DNA of 64,000 nt, taken from positions 84,628 through 148,627 of the forward strand of contig NZ_KI912472.1 in NCBI RefSeq assembly GCF_000518685.1, read 5' to 3'. A model generated the notes under the pieces. That model did no database searches, was not told the DNA's origin, and was given only the letters and a program-made list of their open reading frames with translations. Below, in pieces: positions 55,571-64,000 of the stretch; within the stretch, counting starts at the first letter, position 1, and each line of letters starts with the position of its first letter. The translations under genes and the position numbers were made by a program. The stretch comes from Eubacterium xylanophilum ATCC 35991. Its GTDB lineage: Bacteria > Bacillota > Clostridia > Lachnospirales > Lachnospiraceae.

Positions 55571-57253
55571 TTACTTGTTTTTCTTGAGGTCATCCTCGTC
55601 AAATGCCTCTTCGATAGCTCCGCCTGGCTTAACCATTGGCCAAACTTTGTCATCTGACTCAATTATACAATGTATTACTACCGGTCCATCAGCTTTCATG
55701 GCTTCTTCTAATGCCGGCTTAAGGTCTTCTCTCTTCTCAACCTTAATCGCCTTCGCTCCAAGTCCCTCAGATACTAACTCATAGTTAACCTTATCCTTAA
55801 GAATTGTCTGTGAATATCTCTTGCCATAGAACAATGTCTGCCACTGACGAACCATTCCAAGTGCGTTATTATCAACAACCACCTGAATAATTGGTATATC
55901 ATATCTAGATGCTGTTGCCAACTCGTTGAGATTCATTCTAAAACATCCGTCTCCGGCAATATTGAAAACATGCTTATCAGGATTTCCTACCTTAGCTCCT
56001 ATACAAGCGCCAAGTCCGTATCCCATAGTTCCCATACCACCAGATGAGATAAATGTTCTCGGAGCCTTGTACTCAAAGTACTGTGCAGCCCACATCTGAT
56101 GCTGTCCTACATCGGTTGTGATGATTGCGTCACCACCTGTAATCTCATTGATTGACTGGATGATAAATGGTCCGGTCAATCCGTCTTCTTTGTAAGACAT
56201 CTTAAGAGCTTCTTTTCTCGCCATAACCTTGTCAATCCAAGGCTTGTGATACTGATTTTCAAGTTTCTTGTTTAATATCTCAAGAATAGCTTTCAAATCT
56301 CCAATAATAGAGTAATCAGCTCTTATATTCTTATTTACCTCAGCCGCATCGATATCGATGTGTACAATCTTTGCATTGTATGCAAATTTTCTTGCATTTC
56401 CGATTACACGGTCTGAGAATCTGGTTCCCAGTGCAATCAACAAGTCACACTCAGTTACGCTTAGATTAGCTGTCTTTGTGCCATGCATTCCAAGCATTCC
56501 AACATAATAATCATCTGTATTATCAAAAGCACCTTTTCCCATGAGGGAATCTGTAACCGGTGCATCTACTTTCTTTACGAATTCATGGAGTTCTGCCGAA
56601 TCCTCTGACAGAATATTTCCTCCGCCCACAAATATCATTGGCTTCTCAGACTGACGTATTGCATTGACAACCGCCTCTATATCGTCCTCGTTAATTGTAT
56701 CCGTCTGTCTAGTTATGAGATTCGGTGTCTGCGGTGTAAAGTCTGTCATTGCAGCTGTAACATCCTTAGTCACATCTACAAGTACAGGTCCCGGTCTTCC
56801 TGTCTGAGCAATGACAAATGCACGGCGCATAGTATCCGCCAAATCATCAATATTCTTTACGATAAAACTATGCTTTGTGATAGGCATTGTCACACCGGCG
56901 ATATCTACTTCCTGGAAAGAATCCTTTCCAAGGGCAGGAAGTGCAACGTTACAAGTTATGGCAACCATAGGAACTGAATCCATGTAAGCTGTTGCTATTC
57001 CGGTTACAAGGTTTGTTGCTCCCGGACCACTTGTGGCCATACAAACTCCGACTTTTCCGGTAGAACGGGCATATCCATCAGCTGCATGGGCAGCTCCCTG
57101 CTCATGTGATGTGAGAATATGTCTGATCCTGTCCTGATAGTGATACAATTCGTCATAGACATTCAAAATAGTTCCACCCGGATAGCCAAATATAGTATCA
57201 ACACCCTGCTCGAGTAAACATTCTAATATAATCTGAGATCCATTTAATTGCAT
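55571..57253 (-). CDS. ilvB: Acetolactate synthase large (catalytic) subunit
   Basis: I use ATG 57253 (MQLNGSQIILECLLEQGVD), seven bases after AGAGGTG. The 560-residue ThDP enzyme joins two pyruvates (or pyruvate and 2-oxobutyrate). The catalytic Glu is in SHEQGAAHAADGYA (about 50-63), the FAD region is GMLGMHGTKTAN and the ThDP/Mg2+ motif is GDGCFRMNLNELAT then VVVDNNALGMVRQWQ. It is the third gene of leuB-ilvD-ilvB. Its regulatory partner ilvN lies about 53 kb away, so balanced expression of the subunits needs two promoters. A 22-base gap separates it from ilvD. Confidence 0.96.
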   Translation of the reverse strand: MQLNGSQIILECLLEQGVDTIFGYPGGTILNVYDELYHYQDRIRHILTSHEQGAAHAADGYARSTGKVGVCMATSGPGATNLVTGIATAYMDSVPMVAITCNVALPALGKDSFQEVDIAGVTMPITKHSFIVKNIDDLADTMRRAFVIAQTGRPGPVLVDVTKDVTAAMTDFTPQTPNLITRQTDTINEDDIEAVVNAIRQSEKPMIFVGGGNILSEDSAELHEFVKKVDAPVTDSLMGKGAFDNTDDYYVGMLGMHGTKTANLSVTECDLLIALGTRFSDRVIGNARKFAYNAKIVHIDIDAAEVNKNIRADYSIIGDLKAILEILNKKLENQYHKPWIDKVMARKEALKMSYKEDGLTGPFIIQSINEITGGDAIITTDVGQHQMWAAQYFEYKAPRTFISSGGMGTMGYGLGACIGAKVGNPDKHVFNIAGDGCFRMNLNELATASRYDIPIIQVVVDNNALGMVRQWQTLFYGKRYSQTILKDKVNYELVSEGLGAKAIKVEKREDLKPALEEAMKADGPVVIHCIIESDDKVWPMVKPGGAIEEAFDEDDLKKNK

Positions 57254-57274
57254 AAATCCGCACCTCTTTCTCAA

Positions 57275-58945
57275 TTAATTCAATTCATTCTTTAATACAG
57301 CCCCAGTGTTACCGGATGTAACAAGATTAGCATATCTTGCAAGGTATCCTGTTTTAACCTTAGGCTCACGTGGTGTCCAATTCTTTCTTCTCTCCTCGAG
57401 AACTTCATCGCTGACATCCACGTTAAGAGTATTGGCAGGAATATCGATCTTGATGATATCCCCTTCCTCGATAAGTGCAATTGGTCCTCCAACAGCTGCT
57501 TCAGGAGATACATGTCCGATTGAAGCTCCACGGCTTGCTCCTGAAAATCTTCCGTCTGTGATAAGTGCCACAGATGATCCAAGTCCCATACCTGCAATTG
57601 CAGATGTAGGATTGAGCATCTCACGCATTCCCGGACCACCCTTAGGTCCCTCGTATCTGATTACAACTACATCGCCTGCCACAATCTTTCCGCCTCTGAT
57701 TGCTGCAATTGCGTCCTCTTCACAATCAAAAACTCTAGCCGGTCCCTCATGAACCATCATCTCTTCTACTACAGCTGATCTCTTGACAACTGCTGAATCC
57801 GGTGCAATATTACCCTTGAGTACAGCTATTCCACCTGTCTCGCTGTATGGATTATCCAAAGGTCTGATGACCTCTGGGTCTTTGTTAATACAATTCTCTA
57901 TATTCTCTCCTACAGTCTTTCCTGTAGCAGTGATAATGTCTGTATATAGAAGTCCCTTCTTGTTGAGCTCATTCATTACTGCATATACACCACCTGCCTC
58001 ATTGAGGTCTTCCATGTATGTGTGACCTGCCGGTGCAAGGTGACACAAGTTAGGTGTCTTAGCACTTATATCATTGGCCAAATCAAGGTTGAGATCAACT
58101 CCTGCCTCGTGGGCAATTGCAGGAAGGTGCAACATACTGTTAGTGGAGCATCCAAGAGCCATATCTACTGTCAATGCATTGAGAAATGCCTTCTCAGTCA
58201 TGATATCTCTTGGGCGAATATTTTTCTCATATAATTCCATGACCTTCATTCCCGCATGCTTTGCGAGCTTGATTCTCTCAGAATAAACTGCAGGAATTGT
58301 TCCATTGCCCTTGAGTCCCATACCGATGGCCTCTGTAAGGCAATTCATACTGTTGGCTGTATACATTCCGGAACATGATCCGCAAGTTGGACATGCATGG
58401 CTTACAAATTCATCTACGTCATCTTCTGTCATCTTACCGGCAGAATATGCGCCAACTGCCTCGAACATGCTTGACAAACTTGTTTTCTTGCCCTTTACAT
58501 GACCTGCGAGCATAGGACCACCGCTCACGAAAACTGTCGGAACATTTACCCTTGCAGCTGCCATGAGAAGTCCAGGCACGTTCTTGTCACAGTTAGGTAC
58601 CATAACCAATGCATCAAAAGCATGTGCAAGTGCCATACACTCTGTTGAGTCTGCAATCAAGTCTCTGGTAACGAGGGAATACTTCATTCCCACATGTCCC
58701 ATTGCAATTCCATCACAAACTGCGATAGCCGGAAATACGATAGGTGTACCGCCTGCCATAGCAACGCCAAGCTTTACAGCTTCAACAATCTTATCTATGT
58801 TCATATGTCCAGGTACAATCTCATTATATGAACTAACAATACCAACAAGTGGCTTTGATAACTCTTCTTTTGTCATTCCAAGCGCATTAAAAAGTGAACG
58901 CTGTGGAGCTGTCGCCATACCTTTTTTTACTGAATCACTCTTCAT
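57275..58945 (-). CDS. ilvD: Dihydroxy-acid dehydratase
   Basis: I use ATG 58945 ([19 protein letters not shown]), with AAAGGA nine bases before it. The 556-residue iron-sulfur enzyme makes the 2-oxo acids of valine and isoleucine. Cluster ligands are in [10 protein letters not shown] and [18 protein letters not shown], with [10 protein letters not shown] and [13 protein letters not shown] as further family marks. The cluster is oxygen-sensitive, which suits an anaerobe. It lies between leuB and ilvB in one operon. Confidence 0.97.
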   Translation of the reverse strand: MKSDSVKKGMATAPQRSLFNALGMTKEELSKPLVGIVSSYNEIVPGHMNIDKIVEAVKLGVAMAGGTPIVFPAIAVCDGIAMGHVGMKYSLVTRDLIADSTECMALAHAFDALVMVPNCDKNVPGLLMAAARVNVPTVFVSGGPMLAGHVKGKKTSLSSMFEAVGAYSAGKMTEDDVDEFVSHACPTCGSCSGMYTANSMNCLTEAIGMGLKGNGTIPAVYSERIKLAKHAGMKVMELYEKNIRPRDIMTEKAFLNALTVDMALGCSTNSMLHLPAIAHEAGVDLNLDLANDISAKTPNLCHLAPAGHTYMEDLNEAGGVYAVMNELNKKGLLYTDIITATGKTVGENIENCINKDPEVIRPLDNPYSETGGIAVLKGNIAPDSAVVKRSAVVEEMMVHEGPARVFDCEEDAIAAIRGGKIVAGDVVVIRYEGPKGGPGMREMLNPTSAIAGMGLGSSVALITDGRFSGASRGASIGHVSPEAAVGGPIALIEEGDIIKIDIPANTLNVDVSDEVLEERRKNWTPREPKVKTGYLARYANLVTSGNTGAVLKNELN

Positions 58946-59004
58946 AATATCAAGTCCTTTCGTCATATATTCAAATCTTCTTATATCTCACAAAGGCAAC
59001 CATC

Positions 59005-60090
59005 CTACTTAATCTCAGCACAGATGGCATCTCCCATCTCAATTGTTCCAAGACAAGTCTTGCCCTCGTCCATAATATCTATAGTTCTAAGGCCCTTCTT
59101 CAATACAGCCTTGACAGCATTCTCGATGGCATCTGATTCCTCTAACATGTTGAATGAATACTTGAGCATCATTGCTGCTGATAAAATAGTCGCAATAGGA
59201 TTTGCCTTATTCTGTCCGGCAATATCAGGAGCTGAACCATGACTTGGCTCATACAATCCTAGGGTTCCCTCTCCCAGACTCGCTGATGACAACATTCCAA
59301 TCGAACCTGTGACCATACTCGCTTCATCTGATAAGATATCTCCAAACATGTTCTCAGTCAAGATGACATCAAATTGCTTAGGATCCTTGACAATCTGCAT
59401 AGCACAGTTATCGACGAGCATGTCTGTGAGTTCTACATCCGGATAGTCAGCGCTGACTTCCTTTACAACTTTTCTCCAAAGCCTTGATGAATCAAGAACA
59501 TTGGCTTTATCTACACTGCAGACCTTCTTAGAGCGCTTGCTGGCGATCTCAAATCCCCACTTTGCAATTCGTCTTATCTCTTCTTCATTATATGTAAGGG
59601 TATCGACAGCTGTCATAACGCCGTCTACTTCCTTTGTATATCTATCTCCAAAATACAATCCACCAGTCAATTCTCGTGTGACAACGAAATCAAAACCACC
59701 CTCAGTCAATTCTTCCTTAAGAGGGCACGCTCCGCTGAGCTCGTCAAACAATACAGCCGGACGCAAATTGCAAAAAAGTCCAAGGCCTTTTCTAATCTTC
59801 AACAAACCAGCTTCTGGTCTCTTGTCAGGTGGAAGCTCATACCAATGGCTCTGACCTACATTTCCACCTACCGCACCAAGAAGAACAGAATCGCTTTTCT
59901 TTGCTTTCTCGAGAGTTTCATCAGTAAGTGGTTCACCATACTTGTCAATCGAGCATCCGCCCATATCAAGCTCCTCATAATTGAATGTATGTCCGTACAC
60001 TTCACCGACTTTATCTAGCACCTTTCTAGCTTCTCTCACGATCTCTGGTCCTATTCCATCACCTGGAATAACTGCAATATTACAATTCAT
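59005..60090 (-). CDS. leuB: 3-isopropylmalate dehydrogenase
   Basis: A 361-residue enzyme that oxidises and decarboxylates 3-isopropylmalate in leucine synthesis. It begins [17 protein letters not shown]; catalytic Tyr is in [12 protein letters not shown], substrate Arg residues in [10 protein letters not shown] and RELTGG, and metal Asp residues in [30 protein letters not shown] binds NAD. AAAGGAGGAC precedes the ATG. It leads the operon leuB-ilvD-ilvB under the promoter at 60153-60182. leuA, leuC and leuD are not in the window. No T-box or leader peptide is seen. Confidence 0.96.
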   Translation of the reverse strand: MNCNIAVIPGDGIGPEIVREARKVLDKVGEVYGHTFNYEELDMGGCSIDKYGEPLTDETLEKAKKSDSVLLGAVGGNVGQSHWYELPPDKRPEAGLLKIRKGLGLFCNLRPAVLFDELSGACPLKEELTEGGFDFVVTRELTGGLYFGDRYTKEVDGVMTAVDTLTYNEEEIRRIAKWGFEIASKRSKKVCSVDKANVLDSSRLWRKVVKEVSADYPDVELTDMLVDNCAMQIVKDPKQFDVILTENMFGDILSDEASMVTGSIGMLSSASLGEGTLGLYEPSHGSAPDIAGQNKANPIATILSAAMMLKYSFNMLEESDAIENAVKAVLKKGLRTIDIMDEGKTCLGTIEMGDAICAEIK

Positions 60091-60152
60091 ATCTGTCCTC
60101 CTTTATGTTTTACAATTCTTATTATCAGCAATAAAAAATTCTTAACTTTTTT

Positions 60153-60182
60153 AGTATAATGCAAAATCACTCTTTATGTCAA
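60153..60182 (-). promoter_or_regulatory. Promoter of leuB-ilvD-ilvB
   Basis: On the minus strand TTGACA (60177-60182), 18-base spacer, TATACT (60153-60158). The -35 box lies inside the loop of the rfb terminator. Confidence 0.8.
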
Positions 60183-60198
60183 GTACAAAAAGAGTGAT
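60166..60198 (-). terminator. Terminator of the rfb operon
   Basis: ATCACTCTTT (60166-60175) pairs perfectly with AAAGAGTGAT (60189-60198). On the minus strand TTTTGC follows. Its loop contains the -35 box of the leuB promoter. Confidence 0.75.
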
Positions 60199-60215
60199 CC
60201 ATCTATATAACATCT

Positions 60216-60815
60216 TTATTTTTCGCTTAATTTTCCCCAAAGTACGTCTCTCTCACTAAGATTTAGAGGTGTTCCGTCTGACATCTCATATCCTTCGCTC
60301 GAAGCACTTCCGGAGTACTCTCCAACTACATCTGGCCACTCAATTCCCACTTCTGGGTCATTCCACGCGATTCCTCCCTCATCACCCGGATGATAGAAAT
60401 CTGTGCACTTATAACAAAATTCTGCTGTCTCTGAGAGAACCAAAAAACCATGTGCAAAACCTTTTGGAATGTAGAATTGTTTGAAATTCTCGGCAGACAG
60501 TTTCACGCCGAACCATTTTCCATAAGTTACACTGCCCGCTCTCATATCAACAGCCACATCAAAAACCTCTCCCTTTACCACTCGGACAAGTTTTCCTTGG
60601 GCATGTTCGATTTGATAGTGCAATCCTCTCAAAACTCCCTTTGTGGAACTCGACTGATTGTCCTGAACAAAGTCAAGATCAAGCCCAGCCTCCAGCATAT
60701 CTCTCTTGTTATATGTCTCTACAAAGTAGCCTCTTGCATCGCCGTGAACCTTGGGTGTGATAATGCACAATCCCTCAATTCCTCCGACATTTTTTTCAAC
60801 AGTTATCTGTCCCAT
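60216..60815 (-). CDS. rfbC: dTDP-4-dehydrorhamnose 3,5-epimerase
   Basis: A 199-residue cupin-like epimerase, third step of dTDP-L-rhamnose synthesis. Family marks are GDARGYFVETYNK, VQDNQSSSTKGVLRGLHYQ with the catalytic His, VDMRAGSVTYGKW, IPKGFAHGFLVL and CTDFYHPGDEGGI. GGAGGAAT precedes the ATG, which overlaps rfbD by 20 bases. It ends the operon. Confidence 0.96.
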   Translation of the reverse strand: MGQITVEKNVGGIEGLCIITPKVHGDARGYFVETYNKRDMLEAGLDLDFVQDNQSSSTKGVLRGLHYQIEHAQGKLVRVVKGEVFDVAVDMRAGSVTYGKWFGVKLSAENFKQFYIPKGFAHGFLVLSETAEFCYKCTDFYHPGDEGGIAWNDPEVGIEWPDVVGEYSGSASSEGYEMSDGTPLNLSERDVLWGKLSEK

Positions 60816-61734
60816 AATATTCCTCCATATATCTTCTTAGGGCATCTTTCCAATCCGGTAACAACTTGAATCCATTTTTCACAAGCTTACTCTTGTCAAG
60901 TCTTGAGTTAAATGGTCTCTTCGCCTTGGAAACACCGTATTCCTCCGTACTCACTGCATTGACAGTAAGCCTCTCCGGAGAATAATTGCTATGCCCCATC
61001 TCGCATGCCACCTTAAATATCTCCTTGGCAAAATCATACCAACTTATGTAATCCCCTTCATTAGATACATGATAATACCCGTATTTGTCGCTCTTAATCA
61101 TGTCTACCAACAACTCTGATAAGTCCGGTGTATATGTAGGCAATCCGATTTGATCATCTACTACCTTCAAGGTGTCAAATCTCTCTCCCACATTCAACAT
61201 CGTCTTTACAAAGTTATTTCCGTTGGCACCAAAAACCCAACTAATTCTGGTCACAAAAAACTTCTCCACATTTTCTGCCACAGCCAGTTCGCCCTTCAGC
61301 TTGCTATCGCCGTATACACAGAGTGGATTGTAATTCTTATCGTCCGGGTCCCAAGGTTTGGTTCCCTCACCATCAAATACATAATCCGTACTTATATAGA
61401 GCATCTTGGCACCAATCTCCCTGGCAACAACCGCAATATTCTCGGTTCCTCCCGCATTGATTGCATAGACCATTTCTCTGTTTTCTTCATCTTCTGCTGC
61501 ATCAACTGCAGTCCATGCAGCACAATGAATTATAGCATCTGGCTTATGCTCAAGTAGCGTATTCCGCACCTGATCTGCATCCGTGATATCTAATGCCACA
61601 TAACTGGCACTTGTCGGAATATTTTCACATGTCTCCACAATATCAGATCCTACGGCAATATCTCCTCGTCTATCCAAAACTTTTAATATATCATTTCCTA
61701 GCTGTCCCGCAACTCCGGTAACAAATATTTTCAA
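60796..61734 (-). CDS. rfbD: dTDP-4-dehydrorhamnose reductase
   Basis: A 312-residue SDR enzyme that makes dTDP-L-rhamnose with NAD(P)H. The start is TTG at 61734, giving (M)KIFVTGVAGQLGNDIL, the normal family start; a stop codon three codons upstream in frame excludes a longer one. The site has only a weak AAAGAG ribosome binding site. The catalytic YxxxK is in CVYGDSKLKGE, and YISTDYVFDGEG is the Ser/Thr region. Its end overlaps rfbC. A TTG start with a weak site may hold expression below its neighbours. Confidence 0.94.
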   Translation of the reverse strand: MKIFVTGVAGQLGNDILKVLDRRGDIAVGSDIVETCENIPTSASYVALDITDADQVRNTLLEHKPDAIIHCAAWTAVDAAEDEENREMVYAINAGGTENIAVVAREIGAKMLYISTDYVFDGEGTKPWDPDDKNYNPLCVYGDSKLKGELAVAENVEKFFVTRISWVFGANGNNFVKTMLNVGERFDTLKVVDDQIGLPTYTPDLSELLVDMIKSDKYGYYHVSNEGDYISWYDFAKEIFKVACEMGHSNYSPERLTVNAVSTEEYGVSKAKRPFNSRLDKSKLVKNGFKLLPDWKDALRRYMEEYYGTDNC

Positions 61735-61770
61735 AATCTTTCATCTCTTTCTGGTGCACAAGGCACAAAT

Positions 61771-62790
61771 TTATCTATTGGAGTACATCTCCTCATAATA
61801 CTTTTGATACTCACCACTGATGATATCTTTCCACCAATCTTCATTGTCTAAGTACCACTTAATAGTCTTCTTGATTCCATCTTCAAACTTCGTCTCAGGC
61901 AACCATCCAAGCTCGCTGTGAATCTTGGTTGGATCAATGGCATATCTCATGTCATGTCCTTTTCTGTCAGTAACATGCTTTATCAAGCTCTCCGGCTTTC
62001 CAAGCTCTGCGCATATAATCTTTACAATATCGATATTTTTCTTCTCATTGTGACCACCGATATTATAGACTTCTCCAATTCTACCCTTCTGTAAAATCAG
62101 ATCGATAGCTTTGCAGTGATCCTCCACATATAGCCAATCTCTGACATTCTCACCAGCTCCATATACAGGCAAATCCTTGTCATGGAGAGCGTTGATAATC
62201 ATCAAAGGTATCAACTTCTCCGGGAAGTGATATGGTCCATAGTTATTAGAACAACGACTGATAGTCACAGGTAAGCCATAAGTTCTATGATATGCCAAAA
62301 CCAACAAATCAGCCCCTGCCTTTGATGAGCTATATGGACTACTTGTGTGAATTGGAGTCTCCTCCGTAAAGAAAAGATCCGGTCTGTCAAGTGGCAAATC
62401 ACCATATACTTCGTCTGTTGAAACCTGATGATATCTGCCTACATTGTACTTGATACAAGCATCCATGAGAATTGAAGTTCCCATGATATTGGTCTCGAGG
62501 AAGATGCTTGGATTCTCAATAGATCTGTCAACATGACTCTCTGCCGCAAAGTTGATTACAACATCCGGTTTCTCCTCCTCAAACAGCTTATAAACCGCAT
62601 CTCTATCTCTAATATCTATTTTTTCAAATCTAAAATTTTCCTTGTCCATTACAGATTTTAAAGTAGACAAATTTCCCGCATAAGTAAGACTATCAATGCA
62701 TACAAGTCTGTCATCAGGGTACTTATCCATCATATGAAATATAAAATTACTACCAATAAAACCTGCCCCACCTGTTACTACTCTTATCAT
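61771..62790 (-). CDS. rfbB: dTDP-glucose 4,6-dehydratase
   Basis: A 339-residue SDR enzyme, second step of dTDP-L-rhamnose synthesis. I use ATG 62790 (MIRVVTGGAGFIGSNFIFHM) after GGCGGT; the in-frame GTG at 62799 overlaps that site. Catalytic DE is in VSTDEVYGDLP and the Tyr/Lys pair in PYSSSKAGADLL; NNYGPYHFPEKLIPLMI binds the sugar. It lies twelve bases after rfbA. Confidence 0.96.
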   Translation of the reverse strand: MIRVVTGGAGFIGSNFIFHMMDKYPDDRLVCIDSLTYAGNLSTLKSVMDKENFRFEKIDIRDRDAVYKLFEEEKPDVVINFAAESHVDRSIENPSIFLETNIMGTSILMDACIKYNVGRYHQVSTDEVYGDLPLDRPDLFFTEETPIHTSSPYSSSKAGADLLVLAYHRTYGLPVTISRCSNNYGPYHFPEKLIPLMIINALHDKDLPVYGAGENVRDWLYVEDHCKAIDLILQKGRIGEVYNIGGHNEKKNIDIVKIICAELGKPESLIKHVTDRKGHDMRYAIDPTKIHSELGWLPETKFEDGIKKTIKWYLDNEDWWKDIISGEYQKYYEEMYSNR

Positions 62791-62802
62791 ATTTTGCACC
62801 GC

Positions 62803-63690
62803 CTATTCCTGATATTTTCCATCAATTACGTCCTTTAAATATTGGCCATATTGATTCTTCTTCAACAATTCATATACTTCGAGAATTTCCTCTTTGGAAA
62901 TCCACCCCTTGAGGTAAGCAATTTCCTCCAAACAAGCAATTTTTCTATGCTGATGATTCTCGATTGTACTGACAAAGTTCGTTGCCTCCACCAAGCTGTC
63001 ATGTGTACCTGTGTCAAGCCATGTAAATCCCTGCCCGAGAATCTCAACATTGAGTTTATCCTTTTCGAGATAAATCTTATTGATGTCCGTGATTTCAAGC
63101 TCACCTCTGGCACTTGGCTTTAAATTCTTGGCATACTCAACAACATCATTGTCGTAAAAGTAAATTCCGGTCACGCAGTAATTGCTTTTAGGATGTTCCG
63201 GTTTCTCCTCTATGGATATAGCCTTACCATTCTCATCAAACTCAACTATACCAAATCTCTCCGGATCATCGACATAGTAGCCAAATACTGTAGCACCTTT
63301 GCCAGTTTCAGCATTCTCGATGGCATTCTCAAGGCGCTTTGCAAGTCCACTTCCATCAAAAATATTGTCTCCGAGGATCATGGCAACAGAATCATCGCCC
63401 ACAAAATCCTCACCTATTATAAAGGCCTGAGCAAGTCCATCTGGGCTCTCCTGAACCTTATAACTAAGGGAGATACCAAACTGATGTCCATCTCCCAATA
63501 ACTCCTCAAATCTAGGAGTATCCTGTGGAGTTGATATTATCAAAATATCTCTTATTCCGGCTTTCATAAATACTGAAAGCGGATAGTAAATCATAGGTTT
63601 ATCATATATAGGCAACAACTGTTTTGATGTCACCATAGTCAGCGGATACAATCTCGTACCGGATCCTCCCGCAAGTATAATACCTTTCAT
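62803..63690 (-). CDS. rfbA: Glucose-1-phosphate thymidylyltransferase
   Basis: A 295-residue nucleotidyltransferase that makes dTDP-glucose, the first step of the pathway. It begins [18 protein letters not shown], the nucleotide-binding loop, and has [28 protein letters not shown] with the metal Asp, [20 protein letters not shown] and [10 protein letters not shown]. It follows the tyrosine-kinase stop by 14 bases and so is part of the same polysaccharide transcript. Confidence 0.97.
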   Translation of the reverse strand: MKGIILAGGSGTRLYPLTMVTSKQLLPIYDKPMIYYPLSVFMKAGIRDILIISTPQDTPRFEELLGDGHQFGISLSYKVQESPDGLAQAFIIGEDFVGDDSVAMILGDNIFDGSGLAKRLENAIENAETGKGATVFGYYVDDPERFGIVEFDENGKAISIEEKPEHPKSNYCVTGIYFYDNDVVEYAKNLKPSARGELEITDINKIYLEKDKLNVEILGQGFTWLDTGTHDSLVEATNFVSTIENHQHRKIACLEEIAYLKGWISKEEILEVYELLKKNQYGQYLKDVIDGKYQE

Positions 63691-63704
63691 AAATACTATT
63701 TACC

Positions 63705-64000
63705 TTAACCTTCCTGTTTTCTCGCGAAAAACTTTTTCTTCTTAGCACTCTTATCTTTGTTCTTATCACTGCTATAATAATCTCCATAATTGGAGTAATA
63801 TCCTTTGTAATATCCCTTGTAATAACCTTTGTATTTGCCATATCCATAGCCCTTACCGGTTCCAACAGGGACTTTATTAAGTACAGTTCCGAGAATCCTG
63901 CACTCGGCAGTTTCAAGCTGTTTCTTGACACTTTGCGCGAACTTATAACTAATCTTATTATTCTCGATAATTACAACCGCTCCATCACATACTGTAGATA
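63705..64000 (-). CDS. CpsD/CapB-type tyrosine kinase, C-terminal fragment
   Basis: The last 97 residues of a bacterial tyrosine (BY) kinase whose 5' part lies beyond the window. VCDGAVVIIENNKISY then KFAQSVKKQLETAECRILGT and VLNKV match the end of the CpsD ATPase domain. The tail carries twelve Tyr in about 28 residues (YGYGKYKGYYKGYYKGYY and SNYGDYY), the cluster that is autophosphorylated in this family, then a Lys-rich end. The tail contains a DNA-level repeat encoding YYKG. BY-kinases control chain length and export of exopolysaccharide, which fits the rfb genes next to it. Confidence 0.85.
   Translation of the reverse strand, partial: STVCDGAVVIIENNKISYKFAQSVKKQLETAECRILGTVLNKVPVGTGKGYGYGKYKGYYKGYYKGYYSNYGDYYSSDKNKDKSAKKKKFFARKQEG

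Noticed and set aside
63602-63931. Minus-strand frame of 109 residues at the right edge
   Set aside because: The real gene in another minus-strand frame (63705-64000) encodes the end of a CpsD kinase with clear homology, and this frame overlaps rfbA.

Overview
The window looks like chromosome from a low-GC Gram-positive anaerobe of the Lachnospiraceae, most like Butyrivibrio or Pseudobutyrivibrio. The basis is strong AGGAGG-type ribosome binding sites, sigma-A promoters with 17-18 nt spacers, a pyruvate:ferredoxin oxidoreductase, a secreted GH10 xylanase, an intracellular GH2 glycosidase, a 3-hydroxyacyl-CoA dehydrogenase, and large lysine-rich surface proteins. The genus is inference from gene content. 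I see no transposase, phage gene, plasmid gene, rRNA or CRISPR array.

Layout. 1-9.8 kb (minus strand): the first codons of DNA primase, a dGTPase-like gene, ilvC-ilvN, then a run reading XRE, LytTR, MATE transporter, proS, two family-2 glycosyltransferases and an LCP wall-ligase. 9.9-13.5 kb (plus): rpsT, dCMP deaminase and a chemoreceptor. 13.6-21 kb: a muramoyl amidase, guaB, tRNA-Gln(CUG), prfC, a membrane protein, a degenerate histidine kinase and a class B sortase. 21-27 kb: a GH2 enzyme, two unrecognised small membrane proteins and cysS. 27-35.5 kb (minus): a propeller/HD-GYP sensor, a 1383-residue C-type-lectin-like surface protein and a second lysine-rich surface protein. 35.6-44.8 kb: nifJ, a DUF975 membrane protein, a 73-bp tandem array, a zinc-binding lipoprotein with two Fur/Zur-like boxes, a GH10 xylanase and a 3-hydroxyacyl-CoA dehydrogenase. 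44.8-53 kb (minus): folC, HAD phosphatase, a long ZapA-like coiled coil, U32 peptidase, FtsW/RodA and a PbpA-type penicillin-binding protein. 53-60 kb (minus): serC-serA and leuB-ilvD-ilvB. 60-64 kb (minus): the end of a CpsD tyrosine kinase and rfbA-rfbB-rfbD-rfbC for dTDP-L-rhamnose.

How the parts fit. Many genes serve the envelope: dTDP-rhamnose supply, glycosyltransferases, LCP ligase, BY-kinase, sortase, amidase, PBP and FtsW. Surface proteins share lysine-rich Ig-like (Big-type) modules. Amino-acid synthesis is split: the acetolactate synthase small subunit sits with ilvC near 2.5 kb and the large subunit with leuB-ilvD near 57 kb.

Most unusual signals. (1) A GTCTTAC-N11-GTAAGAC hairpin repeat occurs four times, each time just 3' of a rho-independent terminator or of another copy. 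(2) The 10-mer CGGAATATTT occurs 14 times on the two strands, in genes and between genes, against well under one expected by chance. (3) A 73-bp tandem array of hairpin units lies next to a zinc-uptake gene. (4) Two small co-transcribed membrane proteins of no recognised family carry the motif FEHVWHGE. Several starts were moved from the longest frame on the basis of ribosome binding sites, including TTG starts for rpsT, rfbD and the XRE gene.
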